A DNA stretch of 64,000 nt from Magnaporthiopsis rhizophila (Eukaryota > Ascomycota > Sordariomycetes > Magnaporthales > Magnaporthaceae). Below the pieces are notes generated by a model that had not been told where the DNA came from, did not search any database, and was given only the letters and a program-made list of their open reading frames with translations. Of the stretch, positions 60,470-64,000 are shown piece by piece. Numbering within the stretch: position 1 is the first letter of the stretch; each line of letters begins with the position of its first letter. The position numbers and the translations under genes are program-made. The DNA is taken from contig PYSS01000021.1 in assembly GCA_003049465.1 (NCBI GenBank), positions 62,001-126,000 on the forward strand. The letters are read 5' to 3'.

Positions 60470-61265
60470 GCCACGGAATTCATCCGTGCCGTGCACACCG
60501 AGCCGGAACTGAGGTATTTGGTGCTATGTGTGTGAATAAATGATTTTAGTGTGTATACGAATGGGTACCCAGATATCACCCTCCGTGTCCTGTCACCACT
60601 AGACTTTGGGAGATATCAGGATGTGCAATTGTTTTTTTGATGATGGGGCACACTGGACACGCCGCTACCAACCACTGTGTGGACGCCGCCCCTGCCACGC
60701 ATTCAGGGGCAACCCACTCCACGGTCGGGGATCCCCCCTAATGGTTTGTTGGTTGACCAGACGAATGCCCTGGGCCCGGCTAGAGGCAGCGCCATACCGC
60801 CTACGCATGCACCCACGTCTGCGTTGACCGCCTGAAAAAGCAATGAGAAATATTCCGAGGCCAGGCTCCGGTTCTCGTCGCCAGATCATTATGGGACGGA
60901 ATTGGTTGGGATAGGTGTCCGGGTTGAGCCGGTTACGGACCCCAGAAACCCTTTTTTTTTTTTTTTTCAAAGGGAAAAAAATTCCACTCCATTGTGAGTA
61001 AGAGGATTTAACAGGAAGAAACACGTTCCTGGGCCTCCAAGTTTGATTTGGCAGAAATGGAAACCGCATTTGGAAATGCACCAACGAGTCTGAGCGGTTC
61101 CATCCATGCCAAAGATTGCTGTCAAACCAGGCACAGATGGATGCAGCCGTCCCAACGCGGACCAGGGTGGTGTGTATCTGCAGCGCCGGCTATTAGTGCT
61201 GACAGCTGCCCTGTGGTCACCGGTTTGCGCAGCTTAGGTAGGATATTGTCGCCACTGCCTTAGGG

Positions 61266-61309
61266 GTGCCCAACAAGCCCTGATGGGCTTGCTCGATATA
61301 GTTGGGCAC
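61266..61309. other. Two-part hairpin in intergenic DNA
   Basis: GTGCCCAAC (61266-61274) pairs perfectly with GTTGGGCAC (61301-61309). Inside it AAGCCC (61275-61280) pairs with GGGCTT (61285-61290) around a TGAT loop. The only asymmetry is a 10-base bulge on the 3' side. Confidence 0.6.
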
Positions 61310-61833
61310 GACTACCTGTACCTACCTGAGATAGCTGAAGAAGCTGAGGGATTATTGAACTGAAGAGGTAACATTGACAACCCGTAAAGTTATCGTCGGA
61401 ATGGGCCCTCGGTCCGTGTTACATCGATGCTGCGAACCAGTGATTGTTTGTGGCGAGACCATGGATGCGAGGGCCGCGATTCCATGGGTGTGCCATGAGA
61501 AAAAATATGCCACCAGAAAGAAGGAAAAAGCCGCAAAATCACCACCTCCTTCACGGGAGAATCATATACTCAGTTATCCGTGCCTTCGGGGATAGCTGCC
61601 AAGACGGCATATCTGTGCATGTATCCCCTGGAACTAATTCCCCAGCCATCATCTGCGTGCAAGGATCAACCAGCTAATGGGTTTATGTCCTCTCGTTGCT
61701 CTTGCGTTGATAACGAGATGTGGGGGTAGAAATGAGCAAAGATCTAGACTTTTCGCGGATAGAGGGATAAATATAGGCAGGATGAGATGAGTATTCGTGC
61801 AACATCGTCCAGCACGTATGGAAAGAGTCCTTC

Positions 61834-61834
<1 letters not shown>

Positions 61835-61882
<48 letters not shown>
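61835..61882. repeat. Poly-A tract, 48 bases
   Basis: Pure A homopolymer in intergenic DNA about 900 bases upstream of UGP1. Confidence 0.9.
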
Positions 61883-61884
<2 letters not shown>

Positions 61885-62776
61885 AAGCCCTGCATATCCC
61901 TAACGCCACCCTTGATGCACCCCTGGGCCGCCTTTTCGGCATTTTTCTTTCTTCAGCTGCCTTCCCCATCGCGTTGACGAGGTGAAGATAGGCTTGCATG
62001 TACCCAGTACTTGCCGTGTACCTGGACGTGAGCCCGCACTAACGCGCTCCTTTGAGCCTTACCGCAGGTCTTGAGTCTTTCTGGTCTTCCGGAGAGACAT
62101 TCTGAATACTGTGTGGAACCATGCCCGCTTGTTTGCGGGGAGAAAGCTCGTGAAATGGGACCTTTGAGGTGGGTAGGTGGCGGACACGCACGAGGCGAGA
62201 CCTCCGTGGGCTGGAAAAGCGTAATTAATAAGGTACGGCCCTGCCTCGTCGCCGTCGACTTTCCATTCTTTTGGTTTTGTTTCCTCGAGCTGTGTTGCTG
62301 TGGTCGACTCAACGCCAGACTGACTGCTGCCGCTGGCTCCTGTTGGTCTTGATCCTGTGGTACGTCGCATGCCCCTCTTCATCATAGCTTGGTCCAACGT
62401 TGCGCCGCTCGAGTGGGTGGTGTGTACCTACCCCTCCAAAGAGCTCCCCTCCACACCCGCACGTCGGTTGATTCACCAGCATCCGCCCATGCATTACGTC
62501 AATCGCCTGCCCGGCACACAAACGCACGTCTGCCCGTCTCCGGCAACCACCACAGCCGCTCTCTCGCTATCCATGGCCTGCCTGCTAACAGTGATTTCAG
62601 CCCAACTTCAGTGCTTTTTATTTTCTTTAGACTCGCCTGGCCCCGCCAATTCTCCTTGCCTAATCCATCACCACGACCTAGTTCCCAACCGGACGACAAA
62701 CGGCCGCCTACCTACCTAATATATCAAATCAACTTGACGCCAATTGCTTGCCTTTTCGCAGCCAAAAAACGAAGAG

Positions 62777-64000
62777 ATGGCTTCCGCCGTGAAGAACGCC
62801 GTCAGGAGCGCGGTGCCTACGCACCTCAAGCCCAACGATGGACAGGATGATGCCGAGTTCACGCAGCGCCACCATGGCAAGACTCGCTCCCATATGGTGA
62901 GTAGACCAGCCAGGCAAACCATCTCGCCAGCATTCACTGTCACACGCTCCTTCGCTTTCCTTTCACCATGTGGCCCACCCTCCACCGAAGATCAAATACG
63001 AGGCGCTGCGGGAGGGCGCGCTGCTGGTCGAAGACAACAAAACTCTAGCCCTATGGAGCTCGTAGGGCGAGACGAAGGGGCGGGGAAGCAGGGGGTATTC
63101 ACTACCGATGAGCAACGAATCTCCCGTCTTGGGCGGTCCCTGTTCCCTGGCTCTCGCTGGCCCGATGGCTGCAGAGATGTCGAGATCTTGCTCTGCCTTG
63201 CCTCAAGTTGCCCACGGTCACCGCCATGACCGACCCTGTGCCTGCTCTCCTACGATTCCCCATACAGATTCCGGAGGATATCCTCGCCGCGCTGGGCCTC
63301 GCTCAAGAGCGCGGCCCCCCGAGTGATGCTGGAGTCTGCCAAGGGTCTCCCTGGATCCGTCCAATACGGACCTAGACGGAAAATTCTGTCACATTATCCA
63401 TGAGGCGCTCGAAGACTAACAAGATGGCAATATAGGCGTTCGAGAACACGTCGACCAACATTGCGGCCGCGCAGATGCGCAATGCCCTGACCAACCTCGG
63501 CGAGACCGTCAAGGACCCCCAGCAAAAGAAGGTAAGGCGCTACCTTTTTTCCCTGGAACCTCTCCAGATGTGGTGGCGACGTCACAAACTTACTCTGCTC
63601 CGCCTTGTATAGCTTTTCGAGACGGAGATGGACAACTTCTTTGCCCTCTTCCGGCGATATGTGAACGACAAGGCCAAGGGCACCACCGTGTATGTCCCGA
63701 ACAATCAACTCGAACGAAGTCGGAGGGATATGAGTCTGGCGGAGTAACAGCGGCTGACCTGGCATCTTTGATGCTCAAACAGTGACTGGGACCGTATCGC
63801 GCCGCCCGCCCAGGGCCAGGTTGTGGACTACGACGATCTCGCTAACTCCGAGTCGGTCGGCTTCCTGAACAAGCTCGCCGTCCTCAAGCTGAACGGCGGT
63901 CTCGGTACCTCGATGGGATGCGTTGGTCCCAAGTCGGTCATCGAGGTCCGTGACGGCATGTCCTTTCTCGACCTATCGGTTCGGCAAGTCGAGTACCTGA
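62777..64000 (+). CDS. UGP1: UTP-glucose-1-phosphate uridylyltransferase, 5' part (truncated by window end)
   Basis: Makes UDP-glucose for cell-wall glucan, glycogen and trehalose synthesis; cytosolic. Exons visible: 62777-62896, 63436-63531, 63613-63689 and 63783 to beyond 64000. Splicing restores GKTRSHM-AFENTSTNIAAAQ, DPQQKK-LFETEMDNFFALFRR and AKGTTV-DWDRIAPPAQGQVV in one frame. The nucleotide-binding signature LNGGLGTSMGCVGPKS follows, then VRDGMSFLDLSVRQ. Intron 1 is long (539 nt); no conserved coding segment is seen in it. The phase is maintained (120+96+77 nt, then phase 2 into exon 4). The C-terminal two thirds of the enzyme, including the rest of the catalytic domain and the beta-helix oligomerisation part, lies outside the window. 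Confidence 0.95.

Larger units (their letters stand above)
60470..62776. other. Divergent intergenic region DUF3605 gene / UGP1
   Basis: About 2.3 kb between divergent start codons with no supported gene. It contains a T run at 60953-60967, a strong hairpin at 61266-61309, a long A tract at 61835-61882, and a C-rich, G-poor stretch before the UGP1 start that looks like its leader. Confidence 0.55.

Noticed and set aside
61266..61309. Possible tRNA at the intergenic hairpin
   Set aside because: There is no T-arm GGTTCGA consensus and the arms do not form a cloverleaf.
62897..63435. Extra exon within the long UGP1 intron 1
   Set aside because: Joining exon 1 directly to 63436 gives the conserved SHM-AFENTSTN sequence in frame; no conserved segment is missing.
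2..64000. Secondary-metabolite gene cluster
   Set aside because: Although an SDR, an MBOAT, VelB and a Zn2Cys6 factor are present, they are scattered among housekeeping genes and no backbone synthase (PKS, NRPS or terpene cyclase) is in the window.

Overview
This window comes from the nuclear genome of a filamentous ascomycete (Pezizomycotina, most likely a Sordariomycete). The evidence is short spliceosomal introns with GTAAGT/GTGAGT-type donors, GC-rich third codon positions, a VelB velvet regulator, a Zn2Cys6 transcription factor, a DUF3602 protein, and a giant involucrin-repeat/Leashin-type protein, a family restricted to septate ascomycetes. There are no prokaryotic operons, no CRISPR array, no rRNA, no convincing tRNA and no intact transposon.

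Layout. 1-532: 3' end of a wax-synthase-type MBOAT gene (+). 920-4949: telomerase reverse transcriptase (-), seven exons reconstructed here to an exact reading frame of 1160 residues. 6972-13086: RhoGEF-BAR-SH3 protein of about 2009 residues (+). 14382-15356: short-chain dehydrogenase (+). 15357-19360: four kilobases without a recognisable gene, upstream of velB. 19361-21232: velB (+, five exons). 23787-24380: small DUF3602 protein (+). 24995-26283: GNAT-like acyltransferase (+). 26454-27852: uroporphyrinogen decarboxylase of heme synthesis (-). 28489-30774: probable mitochondrial helical protein of unknown function (+), divergent from HEM12. 32787-36250: Zn2Cys6 transcription factor (+). 37143-56292: a single two-exon gene for a 6335-residue involucrin-repeat protein (-), probably the Woronin-body tether Leashin, filling 30 percent of the window. 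58487-59556: dihydroneopterin-aldolase-type FolB protein (+). 59593-60469: DUF3605 protein (-). 62777-64000: 5' part of UTP-glucose-1-phosphate uridylyltransferase (+), cut by the window edge.

The genes do not form one pathway. They are a mixture of housekeeping functions (telomere maintenance, heme, UDP-glucose, pterin metabolism) and genes of hyphal growth and development (RhoGEF-BAR, VelB, Leashin, Zn2Cys6 factor). Splice junctions were chosen by donor/acceptor consensus plus continuity of conserved protein motifs. For every fully contained multi-exon gene the joined exons sum to a multiple of three.

The noncoding DNA is distinctive. It carries many A/T homopolymer tracts of 25-90 bases, three of them holding N bases, recurring CTACCTA / ACCTAGGT motifs, and several good inverted repeats. 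The best of these is a 142-bp nested palindrome just downstream of the DUF3602 gene. The most interesting coding observations are the unsplit giant Leashin-like gene with eight spaced Ala/Gly-rich hydrophobic patches, and a 210-base stretch of the RhoGEF gene where codon bias points to a different frame from the flanking sequence.
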